From CAJCIY01 sp964245825 (GTDB lineage: Bacteria > Actinomycetota > Actinomycetes > Mycobacteriales > CAJCIY01), in assembly GCA_964245825.1 (NCBI GenBank), contig CAXTNT010000009.1, forward strand, positions 1 to 64,000: 64,000 nt of DNA. The letters are read 5' to 3'. Below the pieces are notes generated by a model. The model saw only the letters and a program-made list of their open reading frames with translations. It searched no databases and was not told the DNA's origin. Position numbers and translations under genes: made by a program. Below are positions 39,351 through 46,628 of this stretch, in pieces (position 1 is the first letter of the stretch; every line of letters starts with the position of its first letter).

Positions 39351-40454
39351 TCAGCGAGGCGTGCGCTTGACGGCCTTCTTGGCCGGCGGCGGGACGGCCG
39401 CCGACACCGGGTCGGGGGGGCCGGCCTGGCGGGTCGCAGCCTTCGTCGGGACCTTCTTGGCGGCGCCCGACGCCGCGGACTTCGCTGCCCCGGGCGCCTT
39501 GGCCGCCTTCGACGGCCTCCTGGTGGGGACGCCCGGTGTGGTAGCCGTGCCGGGTGGTGGCACGGTGCCGGGCGGTGGCACGGTGCCAGGCGCTGCCGCG
39601 GTGCCGGGTGGTGGCACGGTGCCGGGCGCTGCCGCTGCATCGACTGCCTCGGCACCGGCCGCCGGCTCGGTACTGGCCGGGGCCACGACCGTGCTGGGAG
39701 CTGGCGCCCGCTTCGCGGCGGGGGCCCGGACGGCCGGCACCTTCTTCGCGGGCGCTCGCTTCGCGGGGGGTGCCTTGGCCGCCAACGGCTCGATCTCCCC
39801 CGGGGGTGCCGCGACGGACGCGGCCGGCCGTCGGGTGCGCGTCGACCGGACCACGTCGGCGGTCGCGCCGGGTAGGCCTACCGGCGGGGTTGCGAGTGTC
39901 GGCACGGTCGCCGGCTCCGGCTCGGCCGCCACGGGCGCGGCCGGTGCCGCCGCGGACAGGTGGGTCAGCTTGTCGTCGGGCTTGCAGGCGCCGCAGGGCG
40001 TGAAGCCCAGCTCACGAGCCTCCTCGACGGTGATGTCCTCGGCCTCGACGCGACCGGTCAGGAAGCGGCAGCCCCGAACGTGATAGCGCGGGCGGCCGGA
40101 GATGACCACGACGACGCCTGCGCTCGGGCCGCCCCCCGGCGCCAGCACGGCGCCCTCGGTGACCGCCGTCGGCGCGACGGCCGGGACCGGGGTCGGCGCC
40201 GGGGCCGTGCCGCCGGCCCCCACGCCGGTGACGGTCGCGTCGGGCTGCCGGCGGGCGATGCCCGGCCAGGAGCCTGCTGCCCGCGGGCGGCCGTACCCGC
40301 GTACCCCGAGCAGGAGCAGGATCGCGGCCACCACGGTCACGCCCAGGGAGATGTAGATCAGCGTGAGCCCCTGGGCGATGAGGCCCGCGATGAGCAGGGC
40401 CGCCCCGACGACGACGAGTGCGGCGCTGATGACGATCACGGGAAAACGGTCCAC
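39351..40454 (-). CDS. Membrane protein with Ada-like Cys motif and Lys/Ala/Pro-rich tail
   Basis: A 367-residue protein: two N-terminal helices (about 5-28 and 30-50), a short linker, then a metal-binding-like unit RYHVRGCRFLTGRV...FTPCGACKPD with His125, Cys129, Cys154 and Cys157. This H-x3-C...C-x2-C pattern resembles the Ada metal-binding domain. The last 200 residues are low complexity: PGTVPP repeats (18-bp DNA unit, 39547-39636) and KRAPAKKVPA/AKKVPTKAA Lys-rich stretches. GTG start. Function unknown; the tail parallels that of the zinc-finger protein at 34520-35719. Confidence 0.6.
   Translation of the reverse strand: MDRFPVIVISAALVVVGAALLIAGLIAQGLTLIYISLGVTVVAAILLLLGVRGYGRPRAAGSWPGIARRQPDATVTGVGAGGTAPAPTPVPAVAPTAVTEGAVLAPGGGPSAGVVVVISGRPRYHVRGCRFLTGRVEAEDITVEEARELGFTPCGACKPDDKLTHLSAAAPAAPVAAEPEPATVPTLATPPVGLPGATADVVRSTRTRRPAASVAAPPGEIEPLAAKAPPAKRAPAKKVPAVRAPAAKRAPAPSTVVAPASTEPAAGAEAVDAAAAPGTVPPPGTAAAPGTVPPPGTVPPPGTATTPGVPTRRPSKAAKAPGAAKSAASGAAKKVPTKAATRQAGPPDPVSAAVPPPAKKAVKRTPR
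39547..39636. repeat. 18-bp tandem repeat encoding PGTVPP/PGTAAA units
   Basis: About five copies of an 18-bp unit, GTGCCGGGTGGTGGCACG and variants, in the low-complexity tail of the membrane protein gene. Read on the minus strand it gives PPPGTV/AAAPGT repeats. Copy number could vary by slippage. Confidence 0.85.
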
Positions 40455-40596
40455 CTTCGGGTTGGGTCTGTCCGGTCAGCGACGCGCGTACGACGAACGG
40501 CCGGGCCGGCCGGTGACCTTCGCCCGATCCGCGACCACGCCTGGCCCAGCCGGCGGGCGCCGCCTGGACGGGCATGCCCACGGAACAGGATGAATT

Positions 40597-41793
40597 CTAG
40601 CGGTCCCCTGCGGCTGGGTCGCCGTACAACGGTGCAGGCCGCAGGGGGGCGTCCGCGCCCGCATGGTCGACCACTCCGCCGGGGCCAGGCTTGGGCTCGA
40701 GACCGATCCCGGCCGACTCGGGCTCGTCTCCCGCGTCCGCGGGCCCCGTCCCGATCGCGGTGCGCAGGCCGCCGAGGGCAGCCGGCGGGCCGGGCGCAGC
40801 CGCCTCGAGATCGCGCAGCTGCAGGTGCAGGTAGGCGCGCAGCCGACTGCGGTAGTCACGCTCGAACGAACGGAGCTCCTCGAGCCTGCTGACGAGCAGT
40901 TCGTGCTCGGCGCGGCTGCGCTCGACGGCCTGCTTGTGCTCGGCCTCGCGGCGTCGGGTGTTCTCCGCGTGCTGCGCGGCGGCGGTCCGCTCCGTCCGCT
41001 CCGCCTCGGACCGGGCTGAGCCGACGAGGTTGTCCGCCTCCGAGCGGGCCGAGCCGACGAGGTTTTCCGCCTCGGACCGGGCCGAGCCGAGCAGCCTCTC
41101 CGCATCGGACTTTGCCCCCCCGACCAGCCGCTCGGCCTCGGCCCGCGCCTCCGCAATCGCCTCGTCGGCGGTCCGCTGGGCGAGGATCAGGGTGCGGCGC
41201 AGCAGTTCTTCCGTGGGACTGGGCGGCGGGAGCGGCTCCGGGACGGTGACGGCGGGCGCCGGCTGATCGGGGCCGGTTTCGGGCTGCCCGCTCCGCAGCC
41301 GGGCGAGTTCCGCCTCCGCGGCGGCCGCCTCTTCCTGAGCGCGGGCTGCCTCCTGCTCTGCCTGTTGAACCTGCTGGGCCGCCGTAGCCTGCACCTGCTG
41401 CAGTTGTGCACGCAGCTGCTGCACCTGCTCCTCGGCCCGGGCTATCCGCTCCGCCGCCTCGTCCGGCCCGCCGTCGCCGGCCTGCTGGGACCGCACCGCC
41501 CGCAGCTGGGCGTCGGCCTCGGCGCGGAGGTTGGCGATCTCCGCGGCGCTGCGCGCCTCCGCCTCCTCGAGCGCGGCCCGGAGCCGCTCGTCGGCGTCGG
41601 CCTGGATGCGTGCCACGTCCGCCCCGCCGCCTGGGCCGCCGAGTCCGTCCAGCTCCTCGATGTGCACGTACAGCCGGGTCAGCTCGGTCTCGACCTCGTC
41701 GAGGAACGCGTCTACCTCGTCTTCGTCGTACCCCGGCTTGAAGCGGACCGGCGTGAAGAGCTTGTTGCGCACGTCCTGTGGTGTCAGCGGCAC
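40597..41793 (-). CDS. wag31: DivIVA/Wag31 polar growth protein
   Basis: DivIVA marks the cell poles and directs apical growth in actinobacteria. The 398-residue protein starts with the membrane-binding DivIVA domain, MPLTPQDVRNKLFTPVRFK then GYDEDEVDAFLDEVE. Long coiled coils follow, rich in Gln/Glu/Ala, with an 11-residue tandem repeat GSARSEAENLV and variants (33-bp DNA repeats, 41000-41131). The last 70 residues are Pro/Gly-rich. GTG start with AGGAGA upstream. Long compared with M. tuberculosis Wag31 (about 260 residues), because of the extra coiled coil and tail. Confidence 0.96.
   Translation of the reverse strand: MPLTPQDVRNKLFTPVRFKPGYDEDEVDAFLDEVETELTRLYVHIEELDGLGGPGGGADVARIQADADERLRAALEEAEARSAAEIANLRAEADAQLRAVRSQQAGDGGPDEAAERIARAEEQVQQLRAQLQQVQATAAQQVQQAEQEAARAQEEAAAAEAELARLRSGQPETGPDQPAPAVTVPEPLPPPSPTEELLRRTLILAQRTADEAIAEARAEAERLVGGAKSDAERLLGSARSEAENLVGSARSEADNLVGSARSEAERTERTAAAQHAENTRRREAEHKQAVERSRAEHELLVSRLEELRSFERDYRSRLRAYLHLQLRDLEAAAPGPPAALGGLRTAIGTGPADAGDEPESAGIGLEPKPGPGGVVDHAGADAPLRPAPLYGDPAAGDR
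41000..41131. repeat. 33-bp tandem repeat in wag31
   Basis: Four 33-bp units of the form TCCGCCTCGGACCGGGCTGA... encode 11-residue (hendecad) coiled-coil repeats with core GSARSEA. The units diverge toward the ends. Confidence 0.85.
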
Positions 41794-41866
41794 GGAAGGT
41801 CTCCTCGGCGGGTCTGCGGGCGTCCTGACGCGGAGATCATGGCGGATGCGCGCTCAGGGGGGGCGA

Positions 41867-42154
41867 TCACAGCTTCTCCACGACGCCCATGAGCACGTAC
41901 GTGGCGATCCAGACGATGGGGTAGGTGAGCGAGAGCGCGGTGCCGCCCAGGCGCACCGGCGGCAGCACCCGCTCGAGCGGGCGGATCACCGGGTCGGTGA
42001 CCGAGTAGGCGATCTCCAGCAAGGCCGCGACCACTCCGCTGGGCCGGTAGGAGGACAGGGCGAGCACCCAGCTCATGACGCCGCGGACGAGCAGCATGAG
42101 CAGGAAGGCCAGCAGGATGTCGTAGAGGACGGTGCCGACGATGGTGTGACCCAC
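41867..42154 (-). CDS. YggT-family membrane protein
   Basis: A 95-residue protein with two or three helices: VLYDILLAFLLMLLVRGVMSW, then YSVTDPVIRPLERVLPPV and LTYPIVWIATYVLMGVV. The TDP...LR...PP core is the YggT signature. It typically sits between sepF and divIVA in actinobacteria and is linked to osmotic or division-site functions by context. GTG start 4 nt after the sepF stop. Confidence 0.93.
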   Translation of the reverse strand: MGHTIVGTVLYDILLAFLLMLLVRGVMSWVLALSSYRPSGVVAALLEIAYSVTDPVIRPLERVLPPVRLGGTALSLTYPIVWIATYVLMGVVEKL

Positions 42155-42158
42155 GACG

Positions 42159-42674
42159 TCAGCTCTGGTTGAAGAATCCGCTCTCGGCGATGCGCGCCTT
42201 GTCCTCCGCGGACACGTCGACGTTGCTCGGCGAGAGCAGGAAGACCTTGTTGGTGACACGCTCGATCGACCCGTGCAGGCCGAAGATGAGCCCGGCGGCG
42301 AAGTCGACGAGCCGCTTGGCGTCGGCGTCGTCCATCTCGGTGAGGTTGATGATCACCGGCACGCCTTCGCGGAAGTGCTCGCCGATCGTGCGGGCCTCGT
42401 TGTAGGTGCGCGGCTGCACGGTGGTGATCCGGTACGGCTCGGTGCCTGCCGTCCGCGCGGCCGCTCGCTCGCCGCGGGCGCCGATCACCGGGGCGCGGCG
42501 CAGGTCGGCGCGCGAGGGGGAACGCACGGCGACCGGCCCGGCGGCGACGGGTTCCTCGTACGCCTCGTAGCGCGGGTCCTGCGGGTCGTAGCCCGCGTCG
42601 TCGTAGTAGTCGTCCTGCTCCTCGTCGTCGACGAGGCCCAAGTACAGTGCCGCTTTCCGGAGACGTCCCGCCAT
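42159..42674 (-). CDS. sepF: SepF, Z-ring anchoring protein
   Basis: SepF binds the C-terminus of FtsZ and the membrane. The 171-residue protein has an N-terminal amphipathic anchor (MAGRLRKAALYLGLVDDEE), an acidic Tyr/Asp/Glu-rich linker and the SepF domain (about 85-171: GVPVIINLTEMDDADAKRLV, then GLHGSIERVTNKVFLLSP). The ATG is 6 nt from a TACGCT -10, with no ribosome-binding site, so it is probably leaderless. In actinobacteria lacking FtsA and ZipA, SepF is the main FtsZ anchor. Confidence 0.95.
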   Translation of the reverse strand: MAGRLRKAALYLGLVDDEEQDDYYDDAGYDPQDPRYEAYEEPVAAGPVAVRSPSRADLRRAPVIGARGERAAARTAGTEPYRITTVQPRTYNEARTIGEHFREGVPVIINLTEMDDADAKRLVDFAAGLIFGLHGSIERVTNKVFLLSPSNVDVSAEDKARIAESGFFNQS

Positions 42675-42680
42675 GCGGCG

Positions 42681-42686
42681 AGCGTA
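42681..42686 (-). promoter_or_regulatory. Candidate leaderless promoter of sepF (-10 element)
   Basis: TACGCT on the minus strand ends 6 nt before the ATG of sepF. Transcription would start at the A of ATG. It would run sepF-yggT, and possibly divIVA, apart from the ftsZ message. Confidence 0.5.
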
Positions 42687-42739
42687 GCCGAGCGGGACGC
42701 CGGCGCCGGGCGCGACACGACGCCAGTTCTGCGCCGCCC

Positions 42740-43402
42740 TCAGGGGGCCGGACGCGGACCGAACAGCGCGGTGCCGACGCGGACGTGGGTCGCCCCCGCC
42801 TCGACCGCGTCCTCGAGATCCGCGGACATGCCGGCCGACAGGATCGTCGCGTCCGGATGGTCGCTCCGCAGTGCTGCGGCGTGTGCGGCGAGTCGCGCGA
42901 ACTGCGGCGCGGCCGGGCGGCCCGGGGCCGCCACGGCCATCAGGCCCGCGAGGTGGAGGCCAGCCTCGGTCGCGACCAGATCGGCGAGCCGGCCGAGCCC
43001 GGCCGGGTTGACGCCGCCCCGGCTCGGGTCCCCGTCCAGGCTGACCTGCAGCAGCACGGGGAGCGGCGAGTCCCGCTCGACGCCGCCCCGGGCGAGCGGG
43101 CCCACCAGGGACGCCCGGTCCAGCGAGTGCACGAGCGCCGCGAGGCGGGCGACCGAGCGCGCCTTGTTGGTCTGAAGTCGGCCGACGAAGTGCCAGCGCA
43201 GGGCGGGCTCCTGGGCAGCCTTGGCCCGCAGGTCCTGCTCCCGGCTCTCCCCGAAGTCCGCCTGACCGCTGGCGGCCAGGTCCCGGACGGCGGCCAGCGG
43301 ATGGAACTTGCTCACCGCTACGAGGGTGATGGCGTCGGGCTCGCGGCCGGCGACGCGGGCGGCCGCACCGATCCGGTCGAGGACCTCCTGGAGTTTGCTC
43401 AT
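42740..43402 (-). CDS. PLP homeostasis protein (YggS/PLPBP family)
   Basis: A 220-residue single-domain TIM-barrel protein that binds pyridoxal phosphate and regulates its levels. The PLP lysine is Lys32 in VAVSKFHPLAAVRDL; FGESREQDL, WHFVGRLQTNKARSV and ILSAGMSADLEDAVEAG complete the signature. The ATG overlaps the pgeF stop (ATGA). yggS next to sepF/ftsZ is a common actinobacterial context. Confidence 0.96.
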   Translation of the reverse strand: MSKLQEVLDRIGAAARVAGREPDAITLVAVSKFHPLAAVRDLAASGQADFGESREQDLRAKAAQEPALRWHFVGRLQTNKARSVARLAALVHSLDRASLVGPLARGGVERDSPLPVLLQVSLDGDPSRGGVNPAGLGRLADLVATEAGLHLAGLMAVAAPGRPAAPQFARLAAHAAALRSDHPDATILSAGMSADLEDAVEAGATHVRVGTALFGPRPAP

Positions 43403-44160
43403 CGGAGCACCACCACACCGCCGTGCCGATCGGCGCCGCCGTCGCGGCGGTAGCTGTAGAACAGGTCCGGTTGCTCGAAGGTGCACCCACCGAGGTGCCG
43501 GACCTGACCGACCCCGGCGGCGGCGAGGACGGCGTCGGCGCCGGCGCGCAGGTCGATCGACGGCATCTGCCACGACGTGCTGGCGGCAACGCCCGGCACC
43601 AGGCGGTCCACCGTGGCGACCAGGGCGGCGGGCAGCTCGTAGCAGCACGGCCCGATGCACGGCCCCACCGCGGCGACGATCCGGGCCGGGTCCGCGCCGC
43701 GGGCGGTCATGACTTCGACGGTACGAGTCAGCACCCCCGCCACCAGTCCCTGCCGGCCGCAGTGCGCCGCGGCGGCGACGCCGACCTCGTCGTCGACCAG
43801 CAGCACTGGCATGCAGTCCGCGGCCAGGACGACCAGCCCGATGTTCGCCCGGGTCGTGACGAGGGCATCCACGCCGGGCACGCCGGCGGTCAGCTGCTCC
43901 CGAGACAGGGGCAGGTCCACCGTCGCCACGGCCGAGCCGTGTACCTGCGCCGCGAAGGCGAGCCGGCCGCTGGCGAGAGCGACCTCGGCGGCGAGCAGGT
44001 CGCGGTTGGCCAGGGTCCGTCGCGGCTCGTCGTCGCTGCGCAGCGAGAGGTTCGTCCGCCCGTGGCCGTCGCCGCTGACGCCGCCCCGGATCGTGGTGAA
44101 CACACCACGCGCGGCCCGGGGCAGCCCCGCGTCGAGCACATGCAGCTCGCCCCTGTTCAC
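43399..44160 (-). CDS. pgeF: Peptidoglycan editing factor PgeF
   Basis: A 253-residue multicopper-oxidase-like protein of the YfiH/laccase-domain family; studied members act in peptidoglycan quality control, cleaving mis-incorporated L-Ser from MurNAc peptides. Catalytic-site elements: QVHG (first His), ADCMPVLLVD (Cys) and AAHCGRQGLVAGV (second His), with GPCIGPCCYE. The usual AHAGWRG is here AHCGRQG, a notable substitution. GTG start. Lies between ftsZ and yggS. Confidence 0.9.
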   Translation of the reverse strand: MNRGELHVLDAGLPRAARGVFTTIRGGVSGDGHGRTNLSLRSDDEPRRTLANRDLLAAEVALASGRLAFAAQVHGSAVATVDLPLSREQLTAGVPGVDALVTTRANIGLVVLAADCMPVLLVDDEVGVAAAAHCGRQGLVAGVLTRTVEVMTARGADPARIVAAVGPCIGPCCYELPAALVATVDRLVPGVAASTSWQMPSIDLRAGADAVLAAAGVGQVRHLGGCTFEQPDLFYSYRRDGGADRHGGVVVLR

Positions 44161-44183
44161 GGTCGCGTTCGCAGCGTCCGCCC

Positions 44184-45365
44184 CTACTTCAGGAAGTCGG
44201 GCACGTCCAGCTCGTCGTCCTCGAAGACCACGGGGCGGCGGTCGGCCCGCGGCACCGGTCGGGCCACGGGCGCTGGGCTGGCCGGGGCCTCGTCCTCGAG
44301 GGCCGACACCGAGTCATCCCGGAAGACGTGGGTCACGGTCGGGGCGGCCGGGGCCGTCGAGGTCTCGGCCCGCACCGCCGGCCGTGCGAACGACGGGCGC
44401 TCGCCGCGGGGCGCAGGCGCGCCGCCGTCGAAGCCGGCGGCGATGACGGTGACCCGTACCTCGTCGCCGAGGGCGTCGTCGATGACGGTGCCGAAGATGA
44501 CGTTGGCGTCGGCGTGGGCGGCATCGGTGATCAGCTCGGCCGCCGCGTTGATCTCGAACAGCCCGAGGTCACTGCCACCCGAGATACTGATCAGCACCCC
44601 CTGCGCGCCGTCCATGCTCGCTTCCAGCAGTGGGCTGGCGATCGCCATCTCGGCGGCGATGGACGAGCGGTCCTCGCCACGCGCGCTGCCGATGCCCATC
44701 AGCGCCGTCCCCGCGCCGGCCATCACGGTCTTGACATCAGCGAAGTCGAGGTTGATGAGCCCGGGCGTGGTGATCAGGTCGGTGATGCCCTGGACGCCGG
44801 AGAGCAGGACCTGGTCGGCGGAGGAGAAGGCGTCGAGCACCGACACGTCACGGGAGCTGACCTCGAGCAGGCGGTCGTTGGGGATGACGATCAGCGTGTC
44901 CACCTCGGCGCGCAGCGACTCGACCCCCCGCTCGGCCTGGTCGGCCCGGCGCCGACCCTCGAAGGTGAACGGCTTGGTCACCACGCCGATGGTCAGGGCG
45001 CCGAGGCTCTTGGCCACGTTGGCCACGACGGGAGCTCCGCCGGTCCCGGTGCCGCCGCCCTCACCCGCGGTCACGAAAACCATGTCGGCCCCCTTGAGGA
45101 CCTCGTCGATCTCCTCGCGGTGGTCCTCGGCGGCCTGCCGGCCGACGTCCGGGTCGGCGCCCGCACCAAGGCCCCGGGTCAGCTCGCGCCCGATGTCGAG
45201 CTTCACGTCCGCATCGCTCATGAGCAGTGCCTGCGCGTCGGTGTTGACCGCGATGAACTCCACGCCCTTGAGGCCGGCTTCGATCATGCGGTTGACGGCG
45301 TTGACACCGCCTCCCCCGATGCCGACCACCTTGATGACGGCGAGGTAGTTCTGGGGTGCGGGCAC
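44184..45365 (-). CDS. ftsZ: Cell division protein FtsZ
   Basis: FtsZ is the tubulin-like GTPase of the Z ring. It is 393 residues with the signature GGGTGTG at 103-109, VVGIGGGGVNAV near the N-terminus and NTDAQAL. The C-terminal peptide DELDVPDFLK, the SepF-binding site, is intact. The start is GTG at 45365 with GAAAGG 6 nt upstream. A 297-nt region upstream carries two candidate promoters. The neighbours are murB upstream and pgeF, yggS, sepF downstream; ftsQ, often directly upstream, is absent. Confidence 0.98.
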   Translation of the reverse strand: MPAPQNYLAVIKVVGIGGGGVNAVNRMIEAGLKGVEFIAVNTDAQALLMSDADVKLDIGRELTRGLGAGADPDVGRQAAEDHREEIDEVLKGADMVFVTAGEGGGTGTGGAPVVANVAKSLGALTIGVVTKPFTFEGRRRADQAERGVESLRAEVDTLIVIPNDRLLEVSSRDVSVLDAFSSADQVLLSGVQGITDLITTPGLINLDFADVKTVMAGAGTALMGIGSARGEDRSSIAAEMAIASPLLEASMDGAQGVLISISGGSDLGLFEINAAAELITDAAHADANVIFGTVIDDALGDEVRVTVIAAGFDGGAPAPRGERPSFARPAVRAETSTAPAAPTVTHVFRDDSVSALEDEAPASPAPVARPVPRADRRPVVFEDDELDVPDFLK

Positions 45366-45489
45366 GTGAGACCTTTCGGGAGCGGCGGGGCGGGCAGGTC
45401 GCTGATGCGAGATGCGGCTTGCGGGGCCGGCGGGCGGGTAGCGGCGGTGCGGGGAAGGCACCACCGACCCGGTCGCCACCAACCCTCGA

Positions 45490-45518
45490 CATCAACCAGA
45501 CGGTTATAGTTATGTCAA
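45490..45518 (-). promoter_or_regulatory. Candidate proximal promoter of ftsZ
   Basis: On the minus strand -35 TTGACA (45513-45518), 17-nt spacer, weak -10 TTGATG (45490-45495). The box TTGACATAACTATAACC is also AT-rich against this genome. The leader would be about 118 nt. Confidence 0.4.
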
Positions 45519-45536
45519 CCTGTACTGCTGGCCGAC

Positions 45537-45566
45537 ACGGTACGGACCCCGCCGGGAAGGGGTCAA
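45537..45566 (-). promoter_or_regulatory. Candidate distal promoter of ftsZ
   Basis: -35 TTGACC (45561-45566), 18-nt spacer, -10 TACCGT (45537-45542) on the minus strand. Good match to the TANNNT pattern; tandem with the proximal promoter. Confidence 0.45.
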
Positions 45567-45662
45567 CCCAGCCGCGCCTGTTTCCCGAAAAAATGCGTCG
45601 CGGTCGGCGGCCGGGTCCGAGAGCGCGGGGCACGTCGAGCTGTTCCCGAGCCAGGCCGGGCG

Positions 45663-46628
45663 TCAGCGAAACGTTCCCACCAGCCGCACCTCCGGCGCCA
45701 GCACGACGCCCGTCGCGTCGCGGACCCGACCCTGGACGGCGCCGATGAGCTGCCGGACGTCGGCGGCGCTCGCGCCTCGGTCCACCACGATGAAGTTGGC
45801 GTGCTTCTCCGACACCCGAGCCCCCCCGACCCGGTGCCCCTTGAGCCCTGCCGACTCCACCAGCCGCCCCGCGGAGTCGTGCGGCGGGTTGGTGAAGACC
45901 GACCCGCAGTTGCGCTCCCGCAGCGGCTGCGTACGCCGGCGCCAGGCGCGCAGCTCGTCCAGCCGCGCGCGGATCGCCGCCGGGTCGTCGAGAGTGAGCC
46001 CCCAGCGGGCGGCGACCACCACTGCGCGCGGCGGCAGCGCGGAGCGGCGGTAGCCGAAGCCCAGGTCCGCGGGAGCGAGCACGACCACGTCCCCACCGGG
46101 CAGCACCGCCTCGACCGTGAGCAGATCCGCCGCCACGTCACCGTCGTGCGCGCCGGCGTTCATGCGCACCGAGCCACCGACCGTGGCCGGGATACCGGCG
46201 GCGAACTCCAGTCCGGCCAGTCCCTCACGTGCAGCCCACGCGGCCAGAGCGGGCATCGCCTCGCCCGCGCCGGCCGCGACCACGAGGCCGTCCCGGCGCA
46301 GCCACTTGTGGCCGGCTCCGAGCCGGACCACGAGGGCGTCGACCCCCCCGTCGCCGACAAGGGTGTTGCTGCCCTTGCCCAGTACGAACACCGGCAGCTC
46401 GTCGGCGTCGCTGGTGCCGAGCGCCCGGGCCAGGTCGAGCAGTGCGGGCCGGTCGGCACACTCCACGTACAGAGCCGCCGGACCCCCTACTCCGAGCGTC
46501 GTCAGCGGGCCGAGGCGGCGGCCCCGTTCGACCGGAAGTCCCGCTGCGAGACAGGCCCGCTCGGTCGCGGCCAGGGTTGCCGGGTCGGCGTGCGGCGTCC
46601 AGGGCACGGGCAGGGTCCCGGCGGTCAC
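45663..46628 (-). CDS. murB: UDP-N-acetylenolpyruvoylglucosamine reductase
   Basis: MurB reduces the enolpyruvyl group to give UDP-MurNAc, using FAD and NADPH. The 321-residue protein has TTLGVGGPAALYVE, FVLGKGSNTLVGDGG, the FAD loop LEFAAGIPATVGGSVRMNAGA and the catalytic serine near Ser243 in NCGSVFTNPP. The GTG start overlaps the murC stop (GTGA). In many actinobacteria murB is elsewhere; here it directly follows murC. Confidence 0.97.
   Translation of the reverse strand: MTAGTLPVPWTPHADPATLAATERACLAAGLPVERGRRLGPLTTLGVGGPAALYVECADRPALLDLARALGTSDADELPVFVLGKGSNTLVGDGGVDALVVRLGAGHKWLRRDGLVVAAGAGEAMPALAAWAAREGLAGLEFAAGIPATVGGSVRMNAGAHDGDVAADLLTVEAVLPGGDVVVLAPADLGFGYRRSALPPRAVVVAARWGLTLDDPAAIRARLDELRAWRRRTQPLRERNCGSVFTNPPHDSAGRLVESAGLKGHRVGGARVSEKHANFIVVDRGASAADVRQLIGAVQGRVRDATGVVLAPEVRLVGTFR

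Noticed and set aside
39547..39636. CRISPR-like tandem repeat
   Set aside because: 18-bp units without spacers inside a coding frame; low-complexity protein repeat.
36294..39875. 1193-codon frame overlapping ileS in another phase
   Set aside because: ileS motifs are in the other frame; composition is an Arg/Pro/Gly shadow.
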